In this document: one piece after another, positions 52,704 through 62,261 of the stretch
Layout of the letters: each line of letters opens with the position of its first letter
How positions within the stretch are numbered: the stretch's first letter is position 1
Source of the DNA: HLUCCA09 sp038757905
GTDB taxonomy: Bacteria > Pseudomonadota > Alphaproteobacteria > Rhodobacterales > Rhodobacteraceae
Length of the DNA: 64,000 nt
Direction: 5' to 3'
Assembly (NCBI GenBank): GCA_038757905.1
Contig: JBCDGG010000004.1
Location: 1-64,000, forward strand
Translations under genes and position numbers: made by a program
Notes under the pieces: model-generated
Told to the model about the DNA's origin: nothing
Databases searched by the model: none
Seen by the model: the letters and a program-made list of their open reading frames with translations, nothing else

Positions 52704-55427
52704 ATGGATGCGATCTGGGTGCTTATCTGCGGCTTCATGGTTTTGGACATGCAAGCTGGCTTTCTGTGCCTGGAAGCCGGACTCGCGCGCGCCAAGAACG
52801 CCTCCAACGTCGCGCTGAAGAATGTCAGCGACATCTGCATGGCCGCACTGTGCTACTGGCTCGTGGGCTTCGGGCTGATGTTCGGCGTATCCTTTGGCGG
52901 CGTCTTCGGCACGTCGTGGTTCGCGCCCGGCGCCACCACCACCGCGCTCGACATCGCGCCGTTTCTGTTCTTCCAGCTCGCCTTCGCGTCCACCGCGGTG
53001 ACAATCGTCTCGGGAGCGGTCGCGGAGCGGGCCTCGTTCGCGGCCTATCTCGGGCTCAGCGTCGTCATGGCCGCGCTCATCTACCCGGTGGTGGGGCATG
53101 CGATCTGGGGCGGCGCCTTCCTGACGGACCAGAACGGGTGGCTCGCCGCGCTCGGCTTCATGGACTTCGCCGGTGCCACCGTCGTGCATTCGGTCGGGGG
53201 CTGGACGGCGCTGGTCTTCTGCATCTTCCTGGGCCCACGCCTGGGCCGGTTCGCCAGGGCCGGCCGGCGCTCGCGGCGGTTCGACCCAAGCTCGATGTCG
53301 CAGGCTGCGCTCGGCATCGTCTTCCTCTGGATCGGGTGGGCCGGGTTCAACGCCGGCTCGGCCCTGGCCTACGACGAATCCGTCGGGCCCATCGTTCTGC
53401 GCACGATGATCGGGGCGGCGTCGGGCGGGGCAACGGCGATGCTGGCCTCCTACCTGCTCTGGAGCCACCCCTCCGCGCATCTGACGCTCAACGGTGTCAT
53501 CGCGGGCCTCGTCGCCGGAACGGCCGGCATCCACGTCTTCACCACCGGCGACGCCGCGGTGGCCGGGGCATTGGGCACGATGTCGATGCTTCTGGCGCGC
53601 TTTGCCATCGCCTGGTTCAGGATCGACGATGTGGTGGACGCAGTCCCCGTGCATCTGGCGCCGGGCATTCTCGGCACGCTCCTCGTCGCCATGCTGGGCG
53701 ATCCGGCGGCGCTGTCCGCGGGCGGACGCCTGGATCAGTTAGCCGTGCAGGCCCTCGGCGTCGTGGCGGTGGCCGTCTGGACGGTGAGCGCGGCGTCGCT
53801 CGCGTTGTGGGCGATCGGCCGGGTTGGGCGCCTGCGCGTGCGCGCGCGCGAGGAACTCGTCGGCCTCGACACCGCGGAGCACCATATCGGCAACGCCTTC
53901 CTCGACCTCGTGGAAGAGATGAAGAGCCACCAGCGCACGGGCCGCTTCTCCTCCCGGGTGACGGTGGATGCGTCGACCGAGGTCGGCATGGTCGCCTATC
54001 GCTACAACCGGGTTCTGGATCGGGTGGAGGCGGAAATCGCCGCCCGTATGGCCGCGGTGAAGAACGAGCGGCAGATGCGGCAGCTGATCGCGGATTCCTA
54101 CTCCGCGCTCGAAGAGGCCCAGAAGGAGAGCGTGCATGCCGCGCGCCACGACCGCCTGACCGGTCTCGGCAACCGGCTGCTTTTGGACGAGATCGCGGGC
54201 GGGGTGGGCGACGGCTCCCAGGCGACGCTGCTGGTCATCGCCATCGACCTCGACCGGTTCAAATCGATCAACGACCGGCACGGGCACGACGCCGGTGATG
54301 CCGTGCTCCGCGCGACGGCGGAGCGGATCCGCAGCGTCCTCCGTGCCGGGCGGGACTTTGGCTTCCGGATCGGAGGCGACGAGTTCGTGGTTCTTCTGGA
54401 TTGGGAGGGGTCGACCGCGGATCCGCAGGACATGTGCGACGTCCTGCGCACCGATCTGACCGCCAAGGTGCCCTTTGGCGTCCTGCAACTGGAGCCGGGC
54501 GCGAGCATCGGCTACACGCTGTACCGCGCCGGCGCGCAATCGCTCAACGACTCGTTGCGGCAGGCCGATATGGCGCTCTATCGCGCCAAGCACGGCGGGC
54601 GTAACGACAGCATCGCCTACAGCGTGGACATCGGATCGACCTATACCGCGCATCTCGAAGAGCTGGAGTTCTTCAAGAACGCGTTTGCCCGCAATGAGAT
54701 CTTCCCGATGTTCCAGCCCCAGATCGATGCGGCGACGGATCGCGTTATCGGCTGCGAGGTGCTGGCGCGCTGGAACCATCCCCGCCGCGGCGTCGTGACG
54801 CCCGATCACTTCCTGTCGCTCGCGGAGGAGCTGAACCTGCTGGCGGAGCTCGACGGCGTGATCTTCGACCGGGCGCTCGAAGCCCACCAGGCGCTGCAAT
54901 CCAAGGGGATCGTGCTGCAGAACCTCTCCGTCAACGTGTCGGCACGGCGGCTTGACAGCCCGGATCTGCTGCGGGAGTTGCGCGCGCGGCCGCTCCTGCC
55001 GCCCGGCCTTGCCTTCGAAATCCTCGAAACCGCGCATCTCGACACGCTCGATGCCGATCTGTCGTCGACCATGTCCGCCCTGAAGGAGATGGGCATCCGG
55101 ATCGAGGTCGACGATTTCGGAACCGGCCATGCCTCGCTCGCCTCGATCCTCGCCTTGCGTCCAGACGCCCTCAAGATCGACCGCATGTTCGTCTCCGGCA
55201 TCGACGTGGATCCGGATCGCCGCGAGTTGATGCGCGCCCTGCTGGAGATGGCATCGCGTCTCGGGGCGGAAACCGTGGTGGAGGGTGTTGAAACCGCCGA
55301 CCATGTGAAGACGCTGGTGAGCCTCGGCGCGGGTCGTCTGCAGGGCTTCTACTACACGCGCCCTTTGCCGCTGGAGAGCTTCCTATCCTGGTTGGAGGCG
55401 CGGGCCGATGGCAGCCGGGCGGCCTAG
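52704..55427 (+). CDS. Ammonium transporter fused to GGDEF and EAL domains
   Basis: A 907-residue protein. Residues 1-375 are an Amt/Rh channel with about 11 helices. The N-terminal signature FLCLEAGLARAKNASNVALKN (residues 20-40) is seen in parts, with D154 before H162 (FAGATVVH) and H317 (DAVPVH), the twin-His pore pair. Residues 380-480 are a helical linker. GGDEF is 480-640, with an intact RIGGDEF at 555-561. EAL is 650-900, with EVL at 685-687, Asn744, Glu775, DDFGTG at 803-808, Lys824, Glu860 and Gln880, all expected catalytic residues. It would sense or carry ammonium and make or break cyclic-di-GMP. ATG 52704 has a GAGGG site. Confidence 0.92.
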   Translation: MDAIWVLICGFMVLDMQAGFLCLEAGLARAKNASNVALKNVSDICMAALCYWLVGFGLMFGVSFGGVFGTSWFAPGATTTALDIAPFLFFQLAFASTAVTIVSGAVAERASFAAYLGLSVVMAALIYPVVGHAIWGGAFLTDQNGWLAALGFMDFAGATVVHSVGGWTALVFCIFLGPRLGRFARAGRRSRRFDPSSMSQAALGIVFLWIGWAGFNAGSALAYDESVGPIVLRTMIGAASGGATAMLASYLLWSHPSAHLTLNGVIAGLVAGTAGIHVFTTGDAAVAGALGTMSMLLARFAIAWFRIDDVVDAVPVHLAPGILGTLLVAMLGDPAALSAGGRLDQLAVQALGVVAVAVWTVSAASLALWAIGRVGRLRVRAREELVGLDTAEHHIGNAFLDLVEEMKSHQRTGRFSSRVTVDASTEVGMVAYRYNRVLDRVEAEIAARMAAVKNERQMRQLIADSYSALEEAQKESVHAARHDRLTGLGNRLLLDEIAGGVGDGSQATLLVIAIDLDRFKSINDRHGHDAGDAVLRATAERIRSVLRAGRDFGFRIGGDEFVVLLDWEGSTADPQDMCDVLRTDLTAKVPFGVLQLEPGASIGYTLYRAGAQSLNDSLRQADMALYRAKHGGRNDSIAYSVDIGSTYTAHLEELEFFKNAFARNEIFPMFQPQIDAATDRVIGCEVLARWNHPRRGVVTPDHFLSLAEELNLLAELDGVIFDRALEAHQALQSKGIVLQNLSVNVSARRLDSPDLLRELRARPLLPPGLAFEILETAHLDTLDADLSSTMSALKEMGIRIEVDDFGTGHASLASILALRPDALKIDRMFVSGIDVDPDRRELMRALLEMASRLGAETVVEGVETADHVKTLVSLGAGRLQGFYYTRPLPLESFLSWLEARADGSRAA

Positions 55428-55765
55428 ACGATCCGCACCGGCGCCCATTGGAGCGCCGGCCAGAGACCCCGCGCGCAGTGCCCGCGACAAGGCTCCAGAT
55501 CCGCAGGGGAAAGCGGGGCGACTTGGGAAAGGTTCGGCTGCGGCCCTCGCATGCGAGGGTGCGAGTGAGGCGCCTAAAGGACGTGAAGCGCCCACTGGCG
55601 GCGCCATGCGCGGCGGCGGATGCATCCTTCCGCTCCGGTGGCGTGCAGACCCGAACCGGATGATCCGACGCGCGTCGATGCGTGCCGGAGAGAGGGATGC
55701 AGATGCCATGCCGCAGGGCCTTCTCCCGCCACAGGCGGGCCCCGCAGGCACGATGCCCATGCGCC
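55428..55765. other. 338-base gap at the end of two converging units
   Basis: No gene is seen. A perfect inverted repeat CCGGCGC (55438-55444) and GCGCCGG (55453-55459) lies 10 bases after the Amt-GGDEF-EAL stop and may end that transcript. Nothing else stands out. Confidence 0.45.
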
Positions 55766-56755
55766 TCAACCAGGTACCACGATGGCGCGAACTTCTCCCT
55801 GCGGCGCCGCCTGGGAAATCACCTCCGGCGCTTCGGCGAGCGAGATCTGGCGCGTGATCAGCGGCGCCACATGGACCTCGCCGCTGTCGATCATGTGAGA
55901 CGCGCGGGCATGGGTGAACGGGTTGAGAAAGGAGAAATGCACCTGAATCTCGCGGAACAGAAGATCAAAGGGCTCGATCGGCACCAGCGCGCCGCGGGGC
56001 AGAACCCCCAGAACCACAACCCGCCCGCCTGTTCGCGTCAGGCGTGGCGACATGGCGACGGTCTCGGCGACGCCGGCGCATTCCAGTACAAGATCGGCGC
56101 CATCGGGCCAATGATCGCGGGCCTCCTCTTCGGAGCCCGCGACAGCATGCGCGCCGAGCGATAGCCCGAGCCCCTGTTTCGCCGCACTGCGCGTCAGCAA
56201 TGTGACGTCGCCCCCCGCGATGCTCGCCAGTTGGACGGCCAGCAGACCGATCACACCGCCTCCGATCACCAGCACGCGCTCGCCGGGCCGCAGGTTTCCC
56301 AGATCCACCCCGTGCAGCGTGCAGGCCAGGGGCTCGCAAAAAGCGCCGAAGCGCGGATCGAGGTCCTGGGACAGCACGTGGGCCTTGTGGGCGGGAAAGG
56401 CGCAATACTCGGCGAACCCGCCGTCCCGCCCGATCCCCGTCGCAACGTTGTTCTGGCAGAGGTTGACCCGGCCCCTCGCACATTGCGCGCAGGCACCGCA
56501 CCATGTGTTGGGATCGCATGTCACGCGCGTCCCGACGGCGAGGCCGGAGGCGCCGGCCTCCACAACACGGCCGGAGAACTCGTGCCCCAAGGTCGTGCCC
56601 GGAACCGACGGGAACTCGCCCAGAAACAAGTGCCTGTCCGTCCCGCAAATGCCCGCGGCTTCCACCTGCACCACGATATCGCCGGGCCCGGGCTGCGGCT
56701 CCGGAACATCGACCGTGCGCAGATCGCCAACATCGAACAGCCGTGTCGCCATCAT
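55766..56755 (-). CDS. Zinc-dependent alcohol/sorbitol-type dehydrogenase (MDR family)
   Basis: A 329-residue medium-chain dehydrogenase. The catalytic zinc residues (CGTDRHL, GHEF), four structural-zinc Cys (CGACAQCARGRVNLC) and Rossmann motif (VIGGGVIGLLAVQLA) are clear. It likely oxidises a sugar alcohol or polyol with NAD(P). The start is ATG 56755, with a GGGGGGA tract upstream. It is at the distal end of the carbohydrate operon, 146 bases after the kinase, and may have its own promoter. Confidence 0.9.
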   Translation of the reverse strand: MMATRLFDVGDLRTVDVPEPQPGPGDIVVQVEAAGICGTDRHLFLGEFPSVPGTTLGHEFSGRVVEAGASGLAVGTRVTCDPNTWCGACAQCARGRVNLCQNNVATGIGRDGGFAEYCAFPAHKAHVLSQDLDPRFGAFCEPLACTLHGVDLGNLRPGERVLVIGGGVIGLLAVQLASIAGGDVTLLTRSAAKQGLGLSLGAHAVAGSEEEARDHWPDGADLVLECAGVAETVAMSPRLTRTGGRVVVLGVLPRGALVPIEPFDLLFREIQVHFSFLNPFTHARASHMIDSGEVHVAPLITRQISLAEAPEVISQAAPQGEVRAIVVPG

Positions 56756-56901
56756 GGCGGATCCCCCCAAGGCAGTGCCTGCGCGGAAAGGCTAGCCCGG
56801 CCGCCTGCCCGCACAAAGGACTTATTGAGTTTCAGGGCCTTGCGGCCCATTGGACGGGATGCCGTTCGCGGCCTCGCGTCCGATCATCGTGGCACAAGAC
56901 G

Positions 56902-57909
56902 TCATCTAGACGGCAGCTGTCTCTGCAGCGCATGCAGCGGTGGGATGGCGCCCGTGGCGGTCATACCCTTCAGCGATGCGCGGGCGGCGGCGTTCGCCAG
57001 GTCCAACGCCTGTTCCGGCGTCCATCCTTCGTGCAGCGCGAACAGGATACCCGCGCAGAAGGCATCGCCTGCCCCGAGGTGGCTCGCAATCTCGCCCGGC
57101 GGCAGGGGATCGACGGGGGCGACGAATGTCGCGCCATCCGCGCCAGACCAAATCGCACAGGCCTCGCAATGGATGACGACCGCCTTGCAGACGCCTTTCT
57201 CTCGAAGGTCCCGGCCCATGCGAAAAAGAATGTGCGGATCGGTCGCCTGCTCCGGTCCGAGATCGGCCCCCAACGCACGCGCGGCCTCGATCTCGTTGAC
57301 GATGAGATAGTCGGTGACCGGTGCGGAAGCGGCCACGATCCGCTCGAACTCGCCATGCTGGGCAGAGACGAGATCAACGCAGGTGATCAGGCCGGCCCGC
57401 TGCGCGCGCGCCAGCACGCGGGCGGCTTCGGTGGCACCGTCGGGGCCGATCCGGTCCAACTCGCCCAGAAGCGTCAGGTATCCCAGATAGAAGAGGCGGG
57501 CGGGCGTACTGGCGAAGGTTCCCGCCGGAAAGTCGTCGGCGCACAAGGCATCGTTCGCGCCGGCCTGATAGAAGAAGGTGCGGCTGCGCCCGGCCACCGA
57601 CATGACGTGGGTGTGCGCGGTCGGGATCCCGGCCTTCACGGCAAGCTGATCGGACGAAAGGCCAAGATCCTGGCAGGTGTGCTGGATGAAGGCACCGAAC
57701 TCGTCGTCGCCGATAGCGCCCATCGGCCAGAGCGGCAGGCCGGTTTCGAACTTCGCCAGGGCGGCAATGACATTGGCCGCGCCTCCCCCGACGCCGCGGG
57801 TCTGACGGCCGATCCGCACCAGATCGCTTTCGGCCGGCCAATGCTCGATGTCGTGGACGAGATCCACGATCCAGTTGCCCGCACAGATGATGCCGGACCG
57901 TTCTAGCAT
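56902..57909 (-). CDS. PfkB-family carbohydrate kinase
   Basis: A 335-residue ribokinase-type kinase. The N-terminal sugar-binding GGGAANVIAALAKF motif and the C-terminal phosphate-binding and catalytic motif HLGAGDAFCAGILFAL are present. It phosphorylates a sugar or sugar acid, with ATP. Within this operon it would act on the imported compound or its oxidised product. ATG 57909 is at the end of a short spacer that contains a small open frame. Confidence 0.92.
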   Translation of the reverse strand: MLERSGIICAGNWIVDLVHDIEHWPAESDLVRIGRQTRGVGGGAANVIAALAKFETGLPLWPMGAIGDDEFGAFIQHTCQDLGLSSDQLAVKAGIPTAHTHVMSVAGRSRTFFYQAGANDALCADDFPAGTFASTPARLFYLGYLTLLGELDRIGPDGATEAARVLARAQRAGLITCVDLVSAQHGEFERIVAASAPVTDYLIVNEIEAARALGADLGPEQATDPHILFRMGRDLREKGVCKAVVIHCEACAIWSGADGATFVAPVDPLPPGEIASHLGAGDAFCAGILFALHEGWTPEQALDLANAAARASLKGMTATGAIPPLHALQRQLPSR

Positions 57910-58106
57910 GGGCGCTGGCGACCCCCGCGTCCTGGCCGAACGCGAAACAGAAGGGCGGCCCCATGCGCGGCGGCGGCCCGGAGCCAGCGCCCGTCGCGGC
58001 GCGCGTGGTCGGCGCGGCCGTCTTTTCCGGCCGCGACGCGGCGTGGCCCGGCCGACCGGCCAGGCTGCGGCACAGGCGCAGCGCCTCGTTCGCGTGCTTG
58101 CTTCAT
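57903..58106 (-). CDS. Doubtful small open frame filling the Gfo/Idh-kinase gap
   Basis: A 67-residue frame very rich in Arg, Ala and Gly. Its ATG overlaps the Gfo/Idh stop by four bases and its end overlaps the kinase start by seven. It looks coupled by position, but composition and lack of any motif argue that it may be non-coding. Listed only so that the 193-base gap is accounted for. Confidence 0.2.
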   Translation of the reverse strand: MKQARERGAAPVPQPGRSAGPRRVAAGKDGRADHARRDGRWLRAAAAHGAALLFRVRPGRGGRQRPC

Positions 58107-59254
58107 GGCGCCGGTCCGTAGGCCACAGGTTCGACGCTGTGACGCGTTCCGGCGGTGAGCGCGGCTGTCAGGATGGCGTGGTGGTCTGCGGCCTCGCGCG
58201 GTGTCACGCAGGGAAAGCCACGGCCGTCCCCCCCTGCGAGTTCATCGAGATACGCCGCCCACATCTGCTGCAGCGCATCGGGAAAACCGAACTCGAATAT
58301 GCCGCCGGTGATGGCGGGGAACAGCGTCTGGAATCCGAGATCCTCGACCTGCCAGACCTGCGCGCCACCCGAATACGCCATCCACTGCCACTGACGCGGC
58401 GCCTGCGTGCTGAAGAAGGCGCTCTTGCGCGTCCCGAGGATACGGATGCTCCAGGTGTTGGAATGGCCCGGCGCGATGCGCCATGTCTTCAGAACCAGCG
58501 GGAAGCCACCCCCGGCATCGTCGACATGGCCGGTGATCGTGGCATTGTCCCACGTCTCGCATGGCACGGTCCCCCCCTGCCCGTCCGGGCGGGTGCGGAA
58601 CCGATTGACCAGCGCGGCGGACACTCGGGCGGGCCGCCACCCCAGGCGCAAGGGGACGTGCAGCACATGCATCCCCAGATCGCCCATGCAGCCATAGGCG
58701 CCGTTCACGTCGACCATCCGCTTCCAGTTGATCGGCTTGTCGGGATTGAGGTCGGAGGCATGCAGAAAGGCGGCCTCGACCTCGATGATCTCTCCCAGAT
58801 CCCCGCCACGGGCGAGGTTGATCACCTTCTGCGCGCCGGGAAAGTACGGCATCTCCGACGAACAGCGCACCAAAAGGTCGGGATGGGCGTCGATGGCCGC
58901 CTGAATCCGGGCGTTGGCGGCCGCGTCGATCCCGAACGGCTTCTCACCGAAGAGGTGTTTGCCCGCCGCCAGGATCTCCGGATAGATCCGGTCGTGGAGA
59001 TTGTGCGGCACGGCGCAATAGACGGCGTCGACCTCGGCATTCGCCAGCAAGGCGCGATACTCGTCCGTCACCTGACGCACCGTCGGCACGTTGTCGGAGA
59101 ACCAGCGCGTCAGGTCTGGATTGAGGTCGCAGACGGCGACGATCTCGGGTCGGGCCCTCGTATCGTTCAGGTGCAACCAGCGTGCGGCGGTCGAGGCAAA
59201 CTCGCGCCCCATCAGCCCGCAGCCGATCACCCCGAATCTGACGACCTCGGTCAT
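58103..59254 (-). CDS. Gfo/Idh/MocA-family oxidoreductase
   Basis: A 383-residue NAD(P)-dependent sugar dehydrogenase. The N-terminal Rossmann motif (FGVIGCGLMGREFA) and the EKP motif (HLFGEKPFGID) are present, with an H-x-LHVPLRLGW segment in the substrate domain. It typically acts on glucose, inositol or related sugars, oxidising or reducing. ATG 59254 overlaps the aldolase stop by four bases. Confidence 0.92.
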   Translation of the reverse strand: MTEVVRFGVIGCGLMGREFASTAARWLHLNDTRARPEIVAVCDLNPDLTRWFSDNVPTVRQVTDEYRALLANAEVDAVYCAVPHNLHDRIYPEILAAGKHLFGEKPFGIDAAANARIQAAIDAHPDLLVRCSSEMPYFPGAQKVINLARGGDLGEIIEVEAAFLHASDLNPDKPINWKRMVDVNGAYGCMGDLGMHVLHVPLRLGWRPARVSAALVNRFRTRPDGQGGTVPCETWDNATITGHVDDAGGGFPLVLKTWRIAPGHSNTWSIRILGTRKSAFFSTQAPRQWQWMAYSGGAQVWQVEDLGFQTLFPAITGGIFEFGFPDALQQMWAAYLDELAGGDGRGFPCVTPREAADHHAILTAALTAGTRHSVEPVAYGPAP

Positions 59255-60081
59255 GCGATCATCGCAAGCGCATCGGCCACCGTCGCGCCGTCGTGCACGA
59301 CCGCCATCAACGCCCGCGTCATGCCCGCGGGATCGGCGTGGTGGATCACGTTGCGGCCATAGACGATGCCCTTCGCGCCTTGCTCCATCAGTGCCGATGT
59401 CCGGGTCAGGATCTCCTCGTCCGAAACCTTGCCGCCGCCCCGCACCAGCACCGGGACGCTTTGGGCAATCTCGACCACCCGGTGATACTCGGAGACATCA
59501 TCGCACGGATCGGCCTTGATGATGTCCGCGCCGAGCTCCACCGCCTGGCGCACGAGCGGCAGGATCTTGTCGATATCGCCGTCGACCATGTAGCCGCCGC
59601 CGGCCTTGGCGTTGTCCTGCATCACGAGGGGCTCGATCATCAGCGGCATCCCTGCCTGATCGCACGGGCGTTTGAGCCCGTTGATGTTGGCGATGCAGGC
59701 CCGGTGCACCTCCGGCTGATCGGGAAGCATGAGCAGGTTGACGACGACGCAGGCGGCATCGAGCATCACGCCCTGATCCACCGCATCGGCGATCACCTCG
59801 GAGAAGAGGGTGCGCGGCAGCGGGTTGCCGTAGACATTCGCGATATCGGTGCGCAGCACCAGTGCGGGCCGCTGCTTGCCAGGGATGGCCTGCAGGATCG
59901 GCGCCGTTCCGGGCGGCAATTGTATCGCATCCGGCGCCGCAGCCGCGACCGTTGCGATCGCGCGATGCATGTTCTCGATCCCCCCCAGGAACCCCCGTTC
60001 GTTGAACATCCCATGGTCGATGGCCACGTCGAAGCAATGGCCTGACGTGCCGAAGAGACGGTTCATGCGTGCTGATTTCAT
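59251..60081 (-). CDS. Class I aldolase (DeoC/FbaB/LacD-type)
   Basis: A 276-residue TIM-barrel aldolase of the FbaB/DhnA group. The Schiff-base lysine is probably in ADIIKADPCDD, with PVLVRGGGKVSDEEI forming the phosphate-binding site. It would cleave a phosphorylated ketose, matching the PfkB kinase of the same operon. The start is ATG 60081, or ATG 60066. It is 44 bases after the transporter ATPase. Confidence 0.88.
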   Translation of the reverse strand: MKSARMNRLFGTSGHCFDVAIDHGMFNERGFLGGIENMHRAIATVAAAAPDAIQLPPGTAPILQAIPGKQRPALVLRTDIANVYGNPLPRTLFSEVIADAVDQGVMLDAACVVVNLLMLPDQPEVHRACIANINGLKRPCDQAGMPLMIEPLVMQDNAKAGGGYMVDGDIDKILPLVRQAVELGADIIKADPCDDVSEYHRVVEIAQSVPVLVRGGGKVSDEEILTRTSALMEQGAKGIVYGRNVIHHADPAGMTRALMAVVHDGATVADALAMIA

Positions 60082-60125
60082 GGTTCTTGTGTCCCTAGGT
60101 ATCGAGAAGGCCGGCGCGTGTTCGG

Positions 60126-61220
60126 TCAGCCTGCTGTGCGAAGGCGCCGCCCCGTGGAAACATCGAAATAGCAGGCCGCCCCCGGATCGAAAGAGATGCC
60201 CGCTGCGCTGTCGACCGCAACCTCAAAATCCTTCGGCATCTTGACGACGAGCGGCGTGTCCCCGGCCCGGAACGTGACAAGCGATTGATCGCCCGTCATT
60301 TCGAGCGTGTAGACCAGCGCGTCCAACTGGCCCTCCCCGGCGGCGACGACGGTGCAATCCTCCGGGCGGAACCCCACCGTGACGGAAGGGCAGTCGGCCT
60401 GCCCCGGGGCCGGAAGCGAGATGCCCGGCCCGGTGAACACACCGTCCTTCAAGGCACCTTCGACGAAGTTCATCGGGGGAGAGCCCATGAACCCCGCCAC
60501 GAACAGGTTCGAGGGATTGGAATAGACCTCCTTCGGGGTGCCAAGCTGCTGCAACTCCCCGTCCTTCATGATCGCAACGCGATGGGCCAGGGTCATCGCT
60601 TCGATCTGGTCGTGAGTGACGTAGACCGTGGTGATGCCGAGGGTGTTCTGCATGTGCTTGAGCTCGGCGCGCATGTTGCCACGCAACTTGGCGTCGAGGT
60701 TCGACAGCGGCTCGTCCATCAGAAACACGGAAGGCCGGCGGACGATGGCGCGCGCCAGCGCCACCCGCTGCCGTTGCCCGCCCGACAGCTGCCCCGGAAG
60801 ACGCTCCAGCAGATCCTGAAGCTCCACTTGTTCGGCGGCGGCGCGTATGGCGGCCTCCATCTCGGCCTTCGGCGTCTTGGCGACCTTGAGCGGGAAGCCG
60901 ATGTTCTCACCCACCGTCTTGTGCGGATAGAGCGCGTAGGATTGAAACACCATGGCGATGTCGCGATACTTCGGCAGCACTTCGGTGACGTCCCGGTCGC
61001 CGATGGTCAGGGTTCCGCTGGTGATGCTCTCCAGCCCCGCGATCATCCGCAGCGCGGTCGACTTGCCGCAGCCCGACGGGCCGAGCAGCACCAGAAACTC
61101 TCCCGGGTCGACGTCGAGCGACAGGTCCTTCAGGGCGTGAAACGCTCCGTAGTACTTGTTCATCTGCCGGACGGAGATGCCCTTGGCGGCGGCTGTCATC
61201 ACCGAGGATGGCGCGTTCAT
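60126..61220 (-). CDS. Sugar ABC transporter ATPase (UgpC/MalK type)
   Basis: A 364-residue ATPase. Walker A (GPSGCGKSTALRM), signature LSGGQRQRVALARA, Walker B (VFLMDEPLSNLD) and the switch His (VYVTHDQIEAM) are intact. A C-terminal TOBE-like domain (FVEGALKDGVFTG, VGFRPEDC) is present. It energises import by the two permeases upstream. Six bases separate it from the MalG-like gene. Confidence 0.95.
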   Translation of the reverse strand: MNAPSSVMTAAAKGISVRQMNKYYGAFHALKDLSLDVDPGEFLVLLGPSGCGKSTALRMIAGLESITSGTLTIGDRDVTEVLPKYRDIAMVFQSYALYPHKTVGENIGFPLKVAKTPKAEMEAAIRAAAEQVELQDLLERLPGQLSGGQRQRVALARAIVRRPSVFLMDEPLSNLDAKLRGNMRAELKHMQNTLGITTVYVTHDQIEAMTLAHRVAIMKDGELQQLGTPKEVYSNPSNLFVAGFMGSPPMNFVEGALKDGVFTGPGISLPAPGQADCPSVTVGFRPEDCTVVAAGEGQLDALVYTLEMTGDQSLVTFRAGDTPLVVKMPKDFEVAVDSAAGISFDPGAACYFDVSTGRRLRTAG

Positions 61221-61226
61221 CTCCCC

Positions 61227-62261
61227 CTACCCTTTCACGGCGCCCACCAGGAGGCCCTTCGAGATGTATTTCTGAAGCACGATTGCCAGCACGACCACCG
61301 GAATGATCATGATGATGATCGCCACCGACATGGTCCACCACAGGATACCCCGCTCGCCGGCATTCATCGCTGCAACGAGGATCGGCAATGTCTGCGCCCT
61401 CGACGTCGAGAGAAAGAGCGCAAAAAGGTACTCGTTCCACGCAAAGATCATCACCAGAAGCGTCGTCGCCGAGAGGCCCGCGCGGGAGAGCGGCAGCACG
61501 ATTTCCCGGAACGTCATGATCATGGTCGCGCCGTCGAGCTGCGCGCTCTCTTCCAGATCGCGGGGGATCGAGTTGAAGAAATCGTACATCAGCCAGACCA
61601 CGATGGGCATGTTGACCACCGCATAGGTCAGGATCAGCGCCACATGCGTGTCGAGCAGACGCACGGACTGGAACATGATGTAGATCGGAACGACGACGAC
61701 GATCGGTGCCAGGATGCGCTGAGAGATGATCCAGAACAGGATGTCGCCATTCTGGAGCCGGACGGTGTACAATTGCCCGACGGCCCGCGCGAGCAGGAAG
61801 AACAGCGCGACCGCGACCGCCAGGGTTAGCCAAAGGTCTGCGCCGAAGACACCGATGGCGACGCAGGCCCCGATCAGCAGCACCAGGAAGTAGAGGATGG
61901 TGATCAGGTTCGGCGCGAACGCGATCCGGCTCAGCGAATAGGCAGCCATGGAGCCTACGAGGACGGACAGCGCCGTCGACGACAGTGCAATGACGATGGA
62001 GTTGACGTAGGCTCGGACGGTATCGGCGAAGTCCAGCACGAAGAGATCGCGCCAGGCATGGAGGCTTGGCTGGAAGTCGACCCAGGGGAGGAAGAACGGC
62101 CCCTCGTTCACCGCGGCGGGGGTCTTCACCGACGTGATCAGGAGCCAGTAGATCGGGAAGATCACGAAGAGCGACCACGCGAGCAGGATCGCATAGAGGG
62201 CAACCTTCGAGGCGGGCGCCATCTGCCCGATCTTGCGGGGCTCGAACAGGCCGCGGCTCAT
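61227..62261 (-). CDS. Sugar ABC transporter permease (MalG-like)
   Basis: A 344-residue inner-membrane permease with several helices and the EAA loop (DLEESAQLDGATMIMTFREIVLPLSRAG). An extra hydrophobic section (about residues 110-165, three helices: LITILYFLVLLIGACVAIGV and LTLAVAVALFFLL) makes it longer than the usual ~280 residues. ATG 62261 overlaps the MalF-like stop by four bases. Confidence 0.92.
   Translation of the reverse strand: MSRGLFEPRKIGQMAPASKVALYAILLAWSLFVIFPIYWLLITSVKTPAAVNEGPFFLPWVDFQPSLHAWRDLFVLDFADTVRAYVNSIVIALSSTALSVLVGSMAAYSLSRIAFAPNLITILYFLVLLIGACVAIGVFGADLWLTLAVAVALFFLLARAVGQLYTVRLQNGDILFWIISQRILAPIVVVVPIYIMFQSVRLLDTHVALILTYAVVNMPIVVWLMYDFFNSIPRDLEESAQLDGATMIMTFREIVLPLSRAGLSATTLLVMIFAWNEYLFALFLSTSRAQTLPILVAAMNAGERGILWWTMSVAIIIMIIPVVVLAIVLQKYISKGLLVGAVKG

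Noticed and set aside
56902..60081. Kinase plus aldolase as a sulfoquinovose (sulfo-EMP) route, given xsc elsewhere.
   Set aside because: The isomerase and sulfolactaldehyde reductase are absent and a Gfo/Idh enzyme is not part of that route, so I leave the substrate open.
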